Shown here: positions 31,292 through 41,700 of the stretch, one piece after another
How the letters are laid out: each line of letters opens with the position of its first letter
How positions within the stretch are numbered: position 1 is the first letter of the stretch
NCBI RefSeq assembly: GCF_002976435.1
Contig: NZ_PUGF01000012.1
Location: forward strand, 100,572 to 164,571
Length of the DNA stretch: 64,000 nt
Origin: Solimicrobium silvestre
GTDB lineage: Bacteria; Pseudomonadota; Gammaproteobacteria; Burkholderiales; Burkholderiaceae_D
Reading direction: 5' to 3'
Notes under the pieces: generated by a model
Database searches by the model: none
Told to the model about the DNA's origin: nothing
Seen by the model: only the letters and a program-made list of their open reading frames with translations
Program-made: the position numbers and the translations under genes

Positions 31292-31717
31292 ATGAGTGCA
31301 AAAAATGCAGAAGTTAAAAAAGTTAGCATGTCCCTCAATGATTTAAATATCGTCAAAAAATGTGATGATGCATTTGAATTTGAATACATCAGCGAAACAA
31401 CCGGCAAAGGCACGGGCGTATTTATTAATGTGCTCGGTAGCCACTCGCCCAAAGTTCAGGGCTATGTACGCCGTGAATTAAATGATCTGCGTAAACAGGC
31501 TGAGATGGCGAAAAAGCGCGGTAAGGAAATTGAACGATCGATCGAAGATGACGAAGGATTTAGTAATGAAGCAGCCGCTATTCGAGTTATTGGCTGGCGC
31601 GGCATTACAGAGGATTATTCGCCTGAATTGGCAGTCCAGTTAATCGCTAGCAATCCAATAATCCGTGCGCAAATCTACGCCGCCTCTAATGACTTGGAAA
31701 ATTTTACGAAGGGCTAA
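31292..31717 (+). CDS. tail assembly chaperone (G-like)
   Basis: 141 residues, MSAKNAEVKKVSMSLNDLNI, ending SNDLENFTKG. It precedes a second frame that is open without its own good start, and a slippery AAATTTT lies 4 codons before the stop, so a longer fused protein is expected, as in lambda G/GT. Confidence 0.82.
   Translation: MSAKNAEVKKVSMSLNDLNIVKKCDDAFEFEYISETTGKGTGVFINVLGSHSPKVQGYVRRELNDLRKQAEMAKKRGKEIERSIEDDEGFSNEAAAIRVIGWRGITEDYSPELAVQLIASNPIIRAQIYAASNDLENFTKG
31699..31705 (+). promoter_or_regulatory. slippery heptamer for -1 frameshifting
   Basis: A AAT TTT in the zero frame fits the X XXY YYZ rule. After slippage the reading continues TAC GAA GGG CTA ACT GCT and enters the downstream frame without a stop. 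Confidence 0.72.
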
Positions 31718-32073
31718 CTGCTGAATTGTTGCAATTCGCTGAGAATGAGTTTTACCTTTGCGAGTTGCAGCCAGATGGTGCTTCACGGCGGGATATTTAC
31801 AAGATCGTGGAGCAACAGCTTGGCAGGAAGCCCGACGACTATTTAGAATTACCGTGCCCGCCTGAATTGTTGTATTTATGGAACGTCTTTATTAAGCTCA
31901 GTGGTTCGCGTCAGCGCGACGGCATGGGAGGTATGTCTAGCATCAGTTATTTGGAGATGTTAGCTTACGACCAGCTAATGCAATTCGGTCTAACGCCGCA
32001 AGATGTAGATATGATTAAGCTGCTGGATGATACATATTTAGTCAGTGCGCGTAAGCCAGTCCGTGCAATTTAA
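31705..32073 (+). CDS. tail chaperone frameshift extension (T-like), read in the -1 frame
   Basis: The -1 frame gives YEGLTAELLQFAENEFYLCE and continues for 122 codons with CPPELLYLWNVFIKLSG. The nearest start (TTG 31726) is poor. The frame relation to the upstream gene is -1, so the product is most likely made only as a fusion with the G-like protein and binds the tape measure protein during tail assembly. Confidence 0.78.
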   Translation, partial: YEGLTAELLQFAENEFYLCELQPDGASRRDIYKIVEQQLGRKPDDYLELPCPPELLYLWNVFIKLSGSRQRDGMGGMSSISYLEMLAYDQLMQFGLTPQDVDMIKLLDDTYLVSARKPVRAI

Positions 32074-32126
32074 TTGGCAACTCCCAATAATTCCGCCTAA
32101 ACTGGCGGTTTTAATGGAGATTGGTG

Positions 32127-32474
32127 ATGAAAAAAATTATCGTGGCAATCGGACTATTGTTAGCAGCGACTTACGCTCTGGCGGACTGCCCGGCGTTGGA
32201 GTATCAGGAAATGAAGGACATGAATACGCCGGATTTAACGGGCGAGTATTGCAAAACGACCGCCAATCAAGATAGGTATTTAAAGTCCAGTAAATCAAAT
32301 TCTGAGTTACTTGTTTTATCGGAAGGAAAAGAGAGAAATGATTATTTTGAGCTTTTTAAAAAAGACAAAGAATCTGCTGAACAATGCCAATCACAATCCG
32401 AGCGAATTAAGCGCGTATTAATTGCAAAAAACACGAGCGAAGAAGATTTAAAAACTGCCTGCCAGAAAAAGTAA
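32127..32474 (+). CDS. secreted 115-aa protein inserted before the tape measure gene
   Basis: From ATG 32127: MKKIIVAIGLLLAATYALAD is a signal peptide with an ALA cleavage site. A cysteine-containing, charged helical mature part follows (CPALEYQEMKDM, RIKRVLIAKNTSEEDLKTAC). A GGAG ribosome site is present. It has no place in tail structure and is followed by its own terminator, so it looks like a cargo gene acting in the periplasm, possibly against superinfection. Confidence 0.65.
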   Translation: MKKIIVAIGLLLAATYALADCPALEYQEMKDMNTPDLTGEYCKTTANQDRYLKSSKSNSELLVLSEGKERNDYFELFKKDKESAEQCQSQSERIKRVLIAKNTSEEDLKTACQKK

Positions 32475-32497
32475 AAAAGTAACACCCCCTCAATGGA

Positions 32498-32521
32498 AGC
32501 CCACTGTTTAGTGGGCTTTTT
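32498..32521 (+). terminator. Rho-independent terminator before the tape measure gene
   Basis: AGCCCAC/GTGGGCT stem with five T, 45 bp before the tape measure ATG. Confidence 0.72.
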
Positions 32522-32565
32522 GCATTTCTGCACGCATAAAATTAACAATTACCGGGTATTCATAA

Positions 32566-35500
32566 ATGAGTGATTCTGTTGATATTCAGACGCTAGGCAT
32601 TGCCGTTGTCGCTACCGGCGCCACGGAAGCCACTGCGCAAGTCAAAGATTTTGGCGATGCTGCCAATGCCGCTGGTGAAAAGGTTAAGGGAGTTACCGCG
32701 CCACTCGCTCAGCTCAATGAGAACTTGACTATAACTGAGCGTGCCGCTGCCGCCGCTGCTGCTTCGGCTAATCGTTTGGCGATCGAGCAGCAAGCACTGG
32801 GTCGTTCAACTAGCGATCTATCAATTGGTGCGCAAGTCTATCTTGATAAGCTGCGTGAGCAAGCATTGGCAGCACAATCCGGATTAAGTTCGATGGCAGC
32901 ACAAGCCGAAGCGCTAGGTATTGCCAAATCTGAGTATGAACCATTAATCGAGCAGATCGAAGCTGCCACCGCGTCGTCTCACAAACTTTCTTTTGCCACT
33001 GCTGGGGTGACGCGTGAACTGGGTGTGATGGCAGGTGAAATTGCGCGTGGAAATTATGCCAGGCTAGAAGGCTCCATGATGACGCTGGCGAATCGCACTG
33101 GTTTACTGACGATGTTGCTAGATCCTTTAGTTCTTGGGGTAGCTGCTGTTGGTGGTGCTTTTATTGCTGCCGGAGTGCTGGCAATTAAGGGAGCGGAAGA
33201 ATTTAATGCCATTAATTTGGCATTGAACAATACAGGAAATAGTGCAGGGCGCACCGCAGCACAACTCATGGATATGAGTAAGCGTGTAGGTGGTGCATCG
33301 GGCGATATTGGTCAGGCCAGAGAAGCGCTAACGTTACTTGCGGCAACCGGTAGGATTTCAGGCGACAACTTGGAAGAATTTGGGAATATAGCTGTTGCCA
33401 TGGCAAAAAGTACAGGTAGCAGTGTTGGAGATGTTGTAAAGAGCTTAGCTGGCTTATCTGACGATGCACTGAAATGGTCGGAAAATTACCAGAAACAACA
33501 TCACTTTATGACTGGTGCCGCCTACGATTTAATTAAATCCCTGCACGATGAAGGGGATGAGGCAGCCGCAGTCTCAGTTGTGCTGCAAACGCTTGAGGAA
33601 TACAACAATCGGATGGCTCCGCCGAAAGAAGCCGGGACAATTTCAAAATGGTGGGAAAGTTGGGTTGATGTAATACACCAGGCGTCGGAAGGATTAAAAA
33701 GTATAGGTGTGCCAAATAGTAATTTTGAACAAATTAATATAGCACTTCAAAAACGCACCGAACTTGAAACAACATTGAATTCGGCTAAATCTTCAAGCAG
33801 TGCAACTTATATTGCGCAAATTCAGGGTGAGCTTAATGCAAATTTATCGTTAATAAACTCTCTGCGCGATGTCGGAAAAGCTGAATTGCAAAAGGCAAAA
33901 GACCAGCAAACAGCTGGTGCAAGCGGTGACCATAAAATTGTCAACGAGGCGTATTTGTCTTCATCACAAAACGCCTCACCCGCACTGCAGCAAGCTCAAG
34001 CACTTCTCAAGGATACTGCCGCTTATAAGCAGGCCATTATTGGTTATAAATCCACCGATGAAGAATACATCTTGGCTGTGCAGCGTCATAACGCCAATCA
34101 AGCTGCGATTGTGGATAGTTTTTCGACCAAGGATAAGCTATCGGATTATGACAAGTTAACAGATAGCTTAAAGGTTCAGCTAGCAGAGCAAGAGTTACTT
34201 CTCTCTGCTGATGGAAAGTTGAGTGCAGGCGAAAAAGAGCGTGCCAAAATTCTACAAGAATTAAATAACGGAACTATCTCATTAACCGCATCGCAACTGG
34301 AGTCAGTGCAAGCTAAATTAGCGGAAATTATTGCCGATCAACAGGCTTTGCAGATTAAAAATGATGATATTAAGGCCGCTGAAACGTTGGCTGCCACCCG
34401 TCAAAAAGCTATCGATAGCTTAATTACTCAAGCCGAAAAATTAGAAAACTCCAGCAAAGTGCAAGGTAAGGCTAATTCATTAATTGAGGAAGAGACATCG
34501 CGCCGCAATGCGAATGAGTTGGCCGTTAAGAAAGAAACGCTCGCCTTAATGGAGCAGCAAAACATTGGCTCGCCAAATTCATCAATGGGCAAAGACATAG
34601 ATGCAATCAAGCTGGAAATAGATTATCTAGGGCAGTTGAGCGCCGCACAACATCGTGTCGCCACCGATATGAGTTTATCTGAGCAGGCAACCGCTGCGGA
34701 TAAGGCCAGCAAGGAACTGGACAAATATCTTGATCCACATAGGGCGCAACAGTTTGGCGCATCTATGAAAGCGGCTTTTGGGTCGGCTGGTGCAGCACTG
34801 GGTGGCTTGATTGATGCTTTAGGCAAGTATGACAAGGCGCAGGAAGAATCGGATAAGGCAAGAATTAATGCAAAAAAAGAACTTGATGCTCATGCGGTTA
34901 CCGATATTCAATATCAACAAAGGCTTGCTGACATAACCAACATGCAAGCCCAGCAGCAAATCGGTAGCTACGCTGATATGGCGCAAGCGGCCAGCGGATA
35001 TTTCGATAAAAATTCAACCGGTTACACGATCATGCAGGATGCCGAAAAAGCCTACCGAGCTATTTCTGCGGCGTTAGCGATGGAGGATTTTTTAGTCAAA
35101 AGTGGATTGCAAACCTCGTTTCTTGGATTGTTTGCGGCTAGCAAAGCGACTGCGGCAGCGATTGATACTGCGGCAACCGGTGATTCTGTTGCTAACTCAA
35201 TGATACGGGCGTCTGCGGATGGAATTGCCGCTTTCGTTAAAACACTGGCATCCATTCCTTATCCATTCAACTTAGTGGCCGCGGCTTCGGTAGCTGCCAT
35301 TGTTGTCGGCATGGGCGTTAAGCTCAGTGCGGCTCATGCGGGAGGTGAATCAACTTCCGCGTCTGACCAGGCTGCAACCGGTACCGGCACTGTATTGGGT
35401 GATCCAACAGGTAAATCAGATTCGGTTAATGCCTCACTAAAATTAATTGCAGCTAACTCAACTTCGCAACTATCGCAAACAGGTCAGTTATTGACGGCGT

Positions 35501-37266
35501 TTAACTCACTCTCAGCAACACTAGCAAACATGACCACGACTATTTTGCAATCAGCAGGCATTGGTATAGCTGGTGGCGTGAATTCTCCGGTTTCGCTTAC
35601 TGCGAATAGCTCCGAAGCAAATAGCCTTAATAGCATGTTAAACACGGTTCGCTTGGGTGTTGGGGATAGCATTACAACCAAAATTACCAATGCAGTTTCC
35701 AATGCCATTTTTGGCGGTAGTCAAACATTAACCGGGCAAGGAATATCGTCAAATAATGCAACAGTTGCGCAAGTGGCCGCCGGTGGATTCCAAGCAAGTA
35801 GCTATGCCAATATCAGCACAAGCGGCGGCTGGTTCCATGGTGACAGCAACTCAACTCAAACTAATTCTTTGGGTTCAGCTACAAATCAGCAGTTCAGTTT
35901 AGCAATCGGTCAGATGGCATCATCAATTAGTGATGCGGCTAGTTTAATTGGGATTAGTGGGCCTGCATTCACTGCGAATTTAAATAATTTCGTGGTGAGT
36001 ATCGGCAAGATTGATACAAAGGGCATGACGACCACGCAAGTGGAAGCGGCCTTGCAAACTGCGTTTGCGGCAATGGGCGACAAAATGGCGACGTGGGCTG
36101 TCGCTGGTATTGGTAAATTCACGCAAGCCGGTGAGGGTGCATTGCAAACATTGGTTCGTGTTGCCACTGATTACGCAACTATAGATTCTGATTTGGCGGG
36201 TGTGGGGATGACATTTGGCGCTGTTGGCTTGGCAAGCGTCGGCGCGCGCGAAAATCTTATTTCCTTGGCAGGTGGACTAACCACATTAACATCAGGCATT
36301 CAGTTTGTTCAGTCAAACTTTATGAATCAAGCGCAGCAGTCCGCCCCGTTGGTTGCTGATTTAACTCAAAAAATGGGTGCGTTAGGTTTGGGTGCTATTA
36401 CGACGCAAGCCCAGTTTTTAGCTTTATATCAAAGCCTTAATTTAAATACGGCCGCAGGGCAAAGCATGCTGGTGTCGTTAAATCAAATCGCGCCTGAGTT
36501 TCAGCAAGTGTCCGATTATCAAACGGCATTAGCAGCAGGGACTCTGAAATTAACTTCCCAGCAAACAGCCGCGCAAACCACACTGCAAAATGCGTACAGC
36601 GCGCAAGCAACCGCCTTAAACAGCGTCATCAGCGCAATGGGTTCGTTTGCAACGGCAACTGACCAATTCCGCACTAGCTTGCAACTTGGCAGCTTATCGA
36701 CGTTGACACCGGCTCAGCAATACGCTGCCGCGCAACAGCAATATCAATCCGTGTTAGGTAATTTGAATAGCAGCGACCCGACCACGCAAGCGAATGCGCA
36801 AGGGCAACTGCAAAGTGCGTCAACGGCATTTTTGACAGCATCACAAACCTATAACGCTTCAAGCGTGCAGTATCAATCCGATTACGCCAAGGTACAAGCC
36901 AACCTGGCTGCTGTAGTCACTGGCGCAACAGCACAATCGAATACAGCGACCCAGCAACTTGCTGCACTTAATACGCAAGTCGCAGGATTAATCACTGTCA
37001 ATGCCAGCGTGCTAACCGTTCAGCAGGGAACCATTGCTGTGACCAATGCGGTTAATGCTATGAATGCTTCATTGGGTACAAATTTAACTGCTGCAGTAAA
37101 TGCCTTAATTGCACAAGTTGCCGCTCAAAGTAATGCGCAGGCAGCACAAACGGCAGCAAGCATTGCGGCAAATAATATAGCGAATGCCAATGCGGCAAAA
37201 ACTATTGCGGACCGCCTTGATGTATTCAATCCCACCAACGGGCGAACAAGGATACAGCTAGCATGA
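32566..37266 (+). CDS. tail tape measure protein
   Basis: The 1,566-aa protein sets tail length. It starts with a TMP_2-like segment (SVDIQTLGIAVVATGATEAT). A hydrophobic stretch lies at ~185-208 (VLGVAAVGGAFIAAGVLAI), a coiled-coil body at ~390-800 and a second hydrophobic helix at ~900-925 (NLVAAASVAAIVVGMGVKLS). A long Ala/Gln/Thr/Ser-rich C-terminus follows. Its stop overlaps the next gene by 4 bp. Confidence 0.93.
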   Translation: MSDSVDIQTLGIAVVATGATEATAQVKDFGDAANAAGEKVKGVTAPLAQLNENLTITERAAAAAAASANRLAIEQQALGRSTSDLSIGAQVYLDKLREQALAAQSGLSSMAAQAEALGIAKSEYEPLIEQIEAATASSHKLSFATAGVTRELGVMAGEIARGNYARLEGSMMTLANRTGLLTMLLDPLVLGVAAVGGAFIAAGVLAIKGAEEFNAINLALNNTGNSAGRTAAQLMDMSKRVGGASGDIGQAREALTLLAATGRISGDNLEEFGNIAVAMAKSTGSSVGDVVKSLAGLSDDALKWSENYQKQHHFMTGAAYDLIKSLHDEGDEAAAVSVVLQTLEEYNNRMAPPKEAGTISKWWESWVDVIHQASEGLKSIGVPNSNFEQINIALQKRTELETTLNSAKSSSSATYIAQIQGELNANLSLINSLRDVGKAELQKAKDQQTAGASGDHKIVNEAYLSSSQNASPALQQAQALLKDTAAYKQAIIGYKSTDEEYILAVQRHNANQAAIVDSFSTKDKLSDYDKLTDSLKVQLAEQELLLSADGKLSAGEKERAKILQELNNGTISLTASQLESVQAKLAEIIADQQALQIKNDDIKAAETLAATRQKAIDSLITQAEKLENSSKVQGKANSLIEEETSRRNANELAVKKETLALMEQQNIGSPNSSMGKDIDAIKLEIDYLGQLSAAQHRVATDMSLSEQATAADKASKELDKYLDPHRAQQFGASMKAAFGSAGAALGGLIDALGKYDKAQEESDKARINAKKELDAHAVTDIQYQQRLADITNMQAQQQIGSYADMAQAASGYFDKNSTGYTIMQDAEKAYRAISAALAMEDFLVKSGLQTSFLGLFAASKATAAAIDTAATGDSVANSMIRASADGIAAFVKTLASIPYPFNLVAAASVAAIVVGMGVKLSAAHAGGESTSASDQAATGTGTVLGDPTGKSDSVNASLKLIAANSTSQLSQTGQLLTAFNSLSATLANMTTTILQSAGIGIAGGVNSPVSLTANSSEANSLNSMLNTVRLGVGDSITTKITNAVSNAIFGGSQTLTGQGISSNNATVAQVAAGGFQASSYANISTSGGWFHGDSNSTQTNSLGSATNQQFSLAIGQMASSISDAASLIGISGPAFTANLNNFVVSIGKIDTKGMTTTQVEAALQTAFAAMGDKMATWAVAGIGKFTQAGEGALQTLVRVATDYATIDSDLAGVGMTFGAVGLASVGARENLISLAGGLTTLTSGIQFVQSNFMNQAQQSAPLVADLTQKMGALGLGAITTQAQFLALYQSLNLNTAAGQSMLVSLNQIAPEFQQVSDYQTALAAGTLKLTSQQTAAQTTLQNAYSAQATALNSVISAMGSFATATDQFRTSLQLGSLSTLTPAQQYAAAQQQYQSVLGNLNSSDPTTQANAQGQLQSASTAFLTASQTYNASSVQYQSDYAKVQANLAAVVTGATAQSNTATQQLAALNTQVAGLITVNASVLTVQQGTIAVTNAVNAMNASLGTNLTAAVNALIAQVAAQSNAQAAQTAASIAANNIANANAAKTIADRLDVFNPTNGRTRIQLA

Positions 37267-38729
37267 CCGACGCTCAATTTCAGGCGTGGCTGACCAGTCC
37301 AGCGTCGATACCAATTGTTTTGATTGAGGCGCATGTGAATTCCGGCGGCGTGGAAACGGTACGCTATCTTTCCACAGATATGTATAACACTGGCGCAGCC
37401 GATACACCGGCCAATACCTGCTACCAGCCGCGCTTGACTGGTGCGCTCACGTTTACTGAGCAAGTGGTCATTGATAATTCAGCCGGCGTTAGTTCATCTA
37501 CTATCGAGCTTGAAAATTCCGACGGCGCACTGGATTTATGGCTGTTGGATATTTGGAATAATCGGCAAATCATCGCCTATATTGGCGACCCACGTTGGGC
37601 AAGGTCGGATTTTCGCGTCATCTTCAATGGCATTATTGTAGATATGGATTGCACCACGCGCGATAAGCCGATTTTTAATTTGGCCGATCAACTCCAATTG
37701 CTGAATACGCCTGTTACAGCAACATTGCTGGGTGGGACAACTCCCAATTCAACGCAATTGATTCCACTGTGCTTTGGTGAGTGCCATAACGTTACGCCAT
37801 TACTGACGAACCCGGCAACATTGGAATATGCGGTGCATAACGGGCAGGTTGCAAATATTTTTGAGGTCCGTGATAACGGAGTTCCAATTACCGCTAATAT
37901 TACCAATGCAACAGGGCGCTTCACGCTCAATGCTCCACCTGTCGGAACGATTACAGCTAGCGTGCAGGGCGATGCGCCCGCCGGGGTTTATACCAATACC
38001 ATTGCCGGAATTGTCCAGCGCTTGGTAACTGGTTTTGGTACAAATCCATTCGCCACTGGAAACCTAGATTCAGTCAATTTTTCAGCGTTCGCAACCGCCA
38101 ACCCGCAACCAGTCGGCATTTATTTAAGCAGCTCAACAAACGTATTGGACGCATGTGCACAACTTGCTTCCAGTGTTGGCGCGCAGCTTGTTATGGCGCG
38201 AACCGGTCTGCTGCAGCTCATTCAGATTGCTTTGCCCGCTATTGGCACACCTACAGTTATTACGCAAAATCAAATCATAGAACAAACATTAATGCCAACA
38301 GCCAGAACCGATGTTGCTGCTGGTGTGATGCTTGGTTTTTGCCTAAATTACACCGTGCAAGCTAACTTACTCACCAATTTACCGGTCGGTGATGCGGATA
38401 TGTTCGCGTTGGATTACATGATTGTGAACATGGTGGATGCGCCGACACAAGCCATGTACAAAATGACCGCCGCGCCAGCACAGCAAAACACGTTACTGCT
38501 TGTTCAGTCGGACGCAACAAGCGAAGCAACACGTCGTTTGAATTTATGGAAAAAACCGCACATTACCTATCAATTTGAAGGTACAACGAGCTTGCTTGCT
38601 TTGGTGTTAGGGCAGGCGGCCACGATTATAAACCCACGTTTCGGCATGTCAGCAGGCTCAACGGGCATGGTCATTTCACTTGCCCCTGACTGGACATCTG
38701 GTCGCGTAGTGGTGGAGGTTCTAATTTAA
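37263..38729 (+). CDS. minor tail/tail-tip hub protein
   Basis: 488 residues with MTDAQFQAWLTSPASIPIVL, beta-rich throughout. It follows the tape measure gene and overlaps both neighbours, the position of the hub that connects tube and fibre. No precise family can be named from the sequence alone. Confidence 0.65.
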   Translation: MTDAQFQAWLTSPASIPIVLIEAHVNSGGVETVRYLSTDMYNTGAADTPANTCYQPRLTGALTFTEQVVIDNSAGVSSSTIELENSDGALDLWLLDIWNNRQIIAYIGDPRWARSDFRVIFNGIIVDMDCTTRDKPIFNLADQLQLLNTPVTATLLGGTTPNSTQLIPLCFGECHNVTPLLTNPATLEYAVHNGQVANIFEVRDNGVPITANITNATGRFTLNAPPVGTITASVQGDAPAGVYTNTIAGIVQRLVTGFGTNPFATGNLDSVNFSAFATANPQPVGIYLSSSTNVLDACAQLASSVGAQLVMARTGLLQLIQIALPAIGTPTVITQNQIIEQTLMPTARTDVAAGVMLGFCLNYTVQANLLTNLPVGDADMFALDYMIVNMVDAPTQAMYKMTAAPAQQNTLLLVQSDATSEATRRLNLWKKPHITYQFEGTTSLLALVLGQAATIINPRFGMSAGSTGMVISLAPDWTSGRVVVEVLI

Positions 38730-41700
38730 TGCCAACTATTGTTAATTACCGCGATGTTATATTGCAGTCGCATTCGCCAAGGGTTCTGTCGGATAACACG
38801 CTTTCTATTGCAGAAAAACCGGCGCTGATTTTGCAGTACGCGACGATTCTTAGTCAGCAAACGAGCATGGATGCGCAGGCGACGGCCTATGGATTAACCG
38901 CACTTCAAGCCACTTATGATGCGTCGATTGCTACGTTAACAGCACACTTAGCTACGTTAACAAATCCGGTTGCGTGGAATAATTTAACCAATACAACCAA
39001 CTTGCCGCTAACTGGCACGTATTTACGCAGCCTAATATCGGCAACAGTTGTAGCTGAAGCCAATATCGCAACAGCTATTTCTAACTCGACCCTATCTAGT
39101 TTATCTACTATTGCCTCATCAAATATTCTGACTCCAAGTGGCAGAAATGAGGTCAACATAGATATGTACGCCATATTGCAAGGCCAAGCCAGCTTAGATA
39201 GTCAGGCAGCGCAGATGGGTGTTAGCCACACAGCATATGACGCTGCGATTTCAACGCTAAGCACCTATTTAGCCACATTGGGCTACCCATCCGGCGCCGC
39301 ATGGACAAGCGCAACAGGTAACATCGCCATTGTTGGCTCTACCTTCATAGCTGACTTTCAAGCTGTGTACGCTGCTCAGCAATTACTGATCAATGCAACG
39401 ACTGGCGCAGTTGCTGCACTGCCGGTTGGCTTGGGTAACATGATTAATAATTCAGGGCCGGTGCCGGGTGACATGACTGGTTATGTCACAGGCTTCAATA
39501 CTACTGGACTGACACCAATACTTGCGCCCAGTGTTGATCCAAACAGACCTACAGGGCAGGGCGGGATAACTGTTACTAGCTCAGGTACGCCTGCATCAGG
39601 TACGTACCACCTTTTACAGCCTAATGCAGGCGTTAATATGCCTGTTGTTGTTGGACAGCTTTACGAGTTGAGTTCCTACATTGCTGCGTTTAACTGCACA
39701 TCAAATGTCTATCTCAATTGGCTTAATTCCGCGGGTACAATTATTGGCTCAGCTGGCGGTACGCAATTAGTAAGTAACGGCAGTTCGACTACTACTGGAA
39801 TACTTGGAAACTGGCAGCGCTCTTACTTGTTAGCTACTGCCCCTGTGGGCACCGCTTCTGCAGCCATCTATGTAGAAACTGTTTACACTGGCGCAGCTAC
39901 GCCTAAAACTTGCGCATCCATGCTGTATTTCGCGCAAGCAGTCACAGGCCAGACGGCCTTGTCTGCATGGGTTGATGGTAATACGGCTAACTGGTCGTCC
40001 AACGTCATTGGTGCGCCTGCAGTAACTGCTAGTATCGTGAGCGCACAAACGCAGGCAAACCTTGGCGTGACAAATGCATCAACAGCTAATACACAGCTCG
40101 CCAGTATCGCATCCCTGAATGTGCTTGCAATGCAGGATAAGCCGGTAGTCGTTCAAGATTTTCAAGCAATTCTTAATGACCAAGTTGGTATTGCGGCTCA
40201 AGCGACGGCAGTTGGGGTAAGTAGTACTGCTTACTACACAGCAATCAATGCACTTAATGCCTACCTAGGCAGTTTATCTCCCGCATGGAACGATGCAACC
40301 CAGAATACAACGATCGTCGGTACTACATTTGACGCGAATTTTGCGGCTGTGTACACGCAACGGCAAATCGTATTGAATGCTACAGCAGCAGCCGTGGCAG
40401 CACTTCCTGCCGGACTTGGTAATATGATCAATAACTCTGGCCCAGTACCAGGGGATTTTACCGGCTACGTCCTTGATAACAATACTACAGGGCTGACCCC
40501 AATCATCGCAGCAAGCCCCGATCCATACCGCCCAACTGGGCAGGGGGGTGTTTATGTTGAATTTGCAGGTACGCCAGCAGCAGCTACATACACTCTTTTA
40601 CACCCCAATGCAGCTATCAACATACCTGTAGCTGCATTGCAGACCTACGAATTTAGTGTGTATCTAGGTGCCTATAGAACATCTGCCTATGTGCTCATAC
40701 AGTGGCTTAATTCTTCCGGCGCGATTATCTCAGGCGCCCAGGGAAATACATTAACAGATGTAACTTCATCGGGGCCATTGTCCGGGTGGGCGCGATCTTT
40801 CGTAATTGCGCAGGCACCTTCCGGTGCAGTAACTGCCAATATTGGCGTGCTATCTCTTTACACCGGCGAGGCTAACCCTTACACCTTCTGTTCAATGTGG
40901 TACTTCGCAGCAGCAAAAGTAGGGCAAACACTTCCTTCAGCTTGGTCGGACGGAAACACTGCAAATTGGGCGACGAATGTTATTGGTGCTGCTGCGATCA
41001 ATGCTAGCATCTTAGCCGCACAGAATCAGATTGCCGCAATAGGTAGCACGAACGTCTTGTCCATGGGTGAGAAGACAAGCGTGATCGTAGATTGGAATTC
41101 GATTGTAAATACACAGGCTGGCATCGACGCACAAGCTGCTGCAGTGGGCGTAAGTCACGTTGCTTATGACGCAGCTGTCAGCGCACTTTCCACGTATCTC
41201 GGCGCAATGTCCCCAGCGTGGAATGACACGACACAGAACACAACAATTGTGGGCGCAACTTTTATTGCTAACTGGCAGGCCGTTTATGTCGCTGAGCAGG
41301 CTTTGTTGAATGCGATTGGTAGTGCAACGGCGAATGCTGGCGGCGGAAATCTATTGATGAATTCTGACTTCGGGAACGGAGTTAATGGCTATAACGCCTA
41401 CAACAATGGGGCGACGCCTATAGCGACTATCACAGCACAGAGTGCCGGTGGTGCAATTACTCCAGGCACATATGTGCAGGTGATATGCAATGGAGCTGGA
41501 TCGACAAGTTTTGGAACTTGGTTTGCTTCCTCCCTGTTCGGTGGGTTCTTCGCCAACACCAGCTATGTGATTAGTTTTTACGCTGTTTCTAATGGATCAG
41601 TAATGGGAGCGCCAATGAATCTTGGGTGGAATCACTCACCTGCAACAGCCACATGGCTATTGAATCCTCCGTTAAACGGAAATTGGCAGCGTTACGCGGT

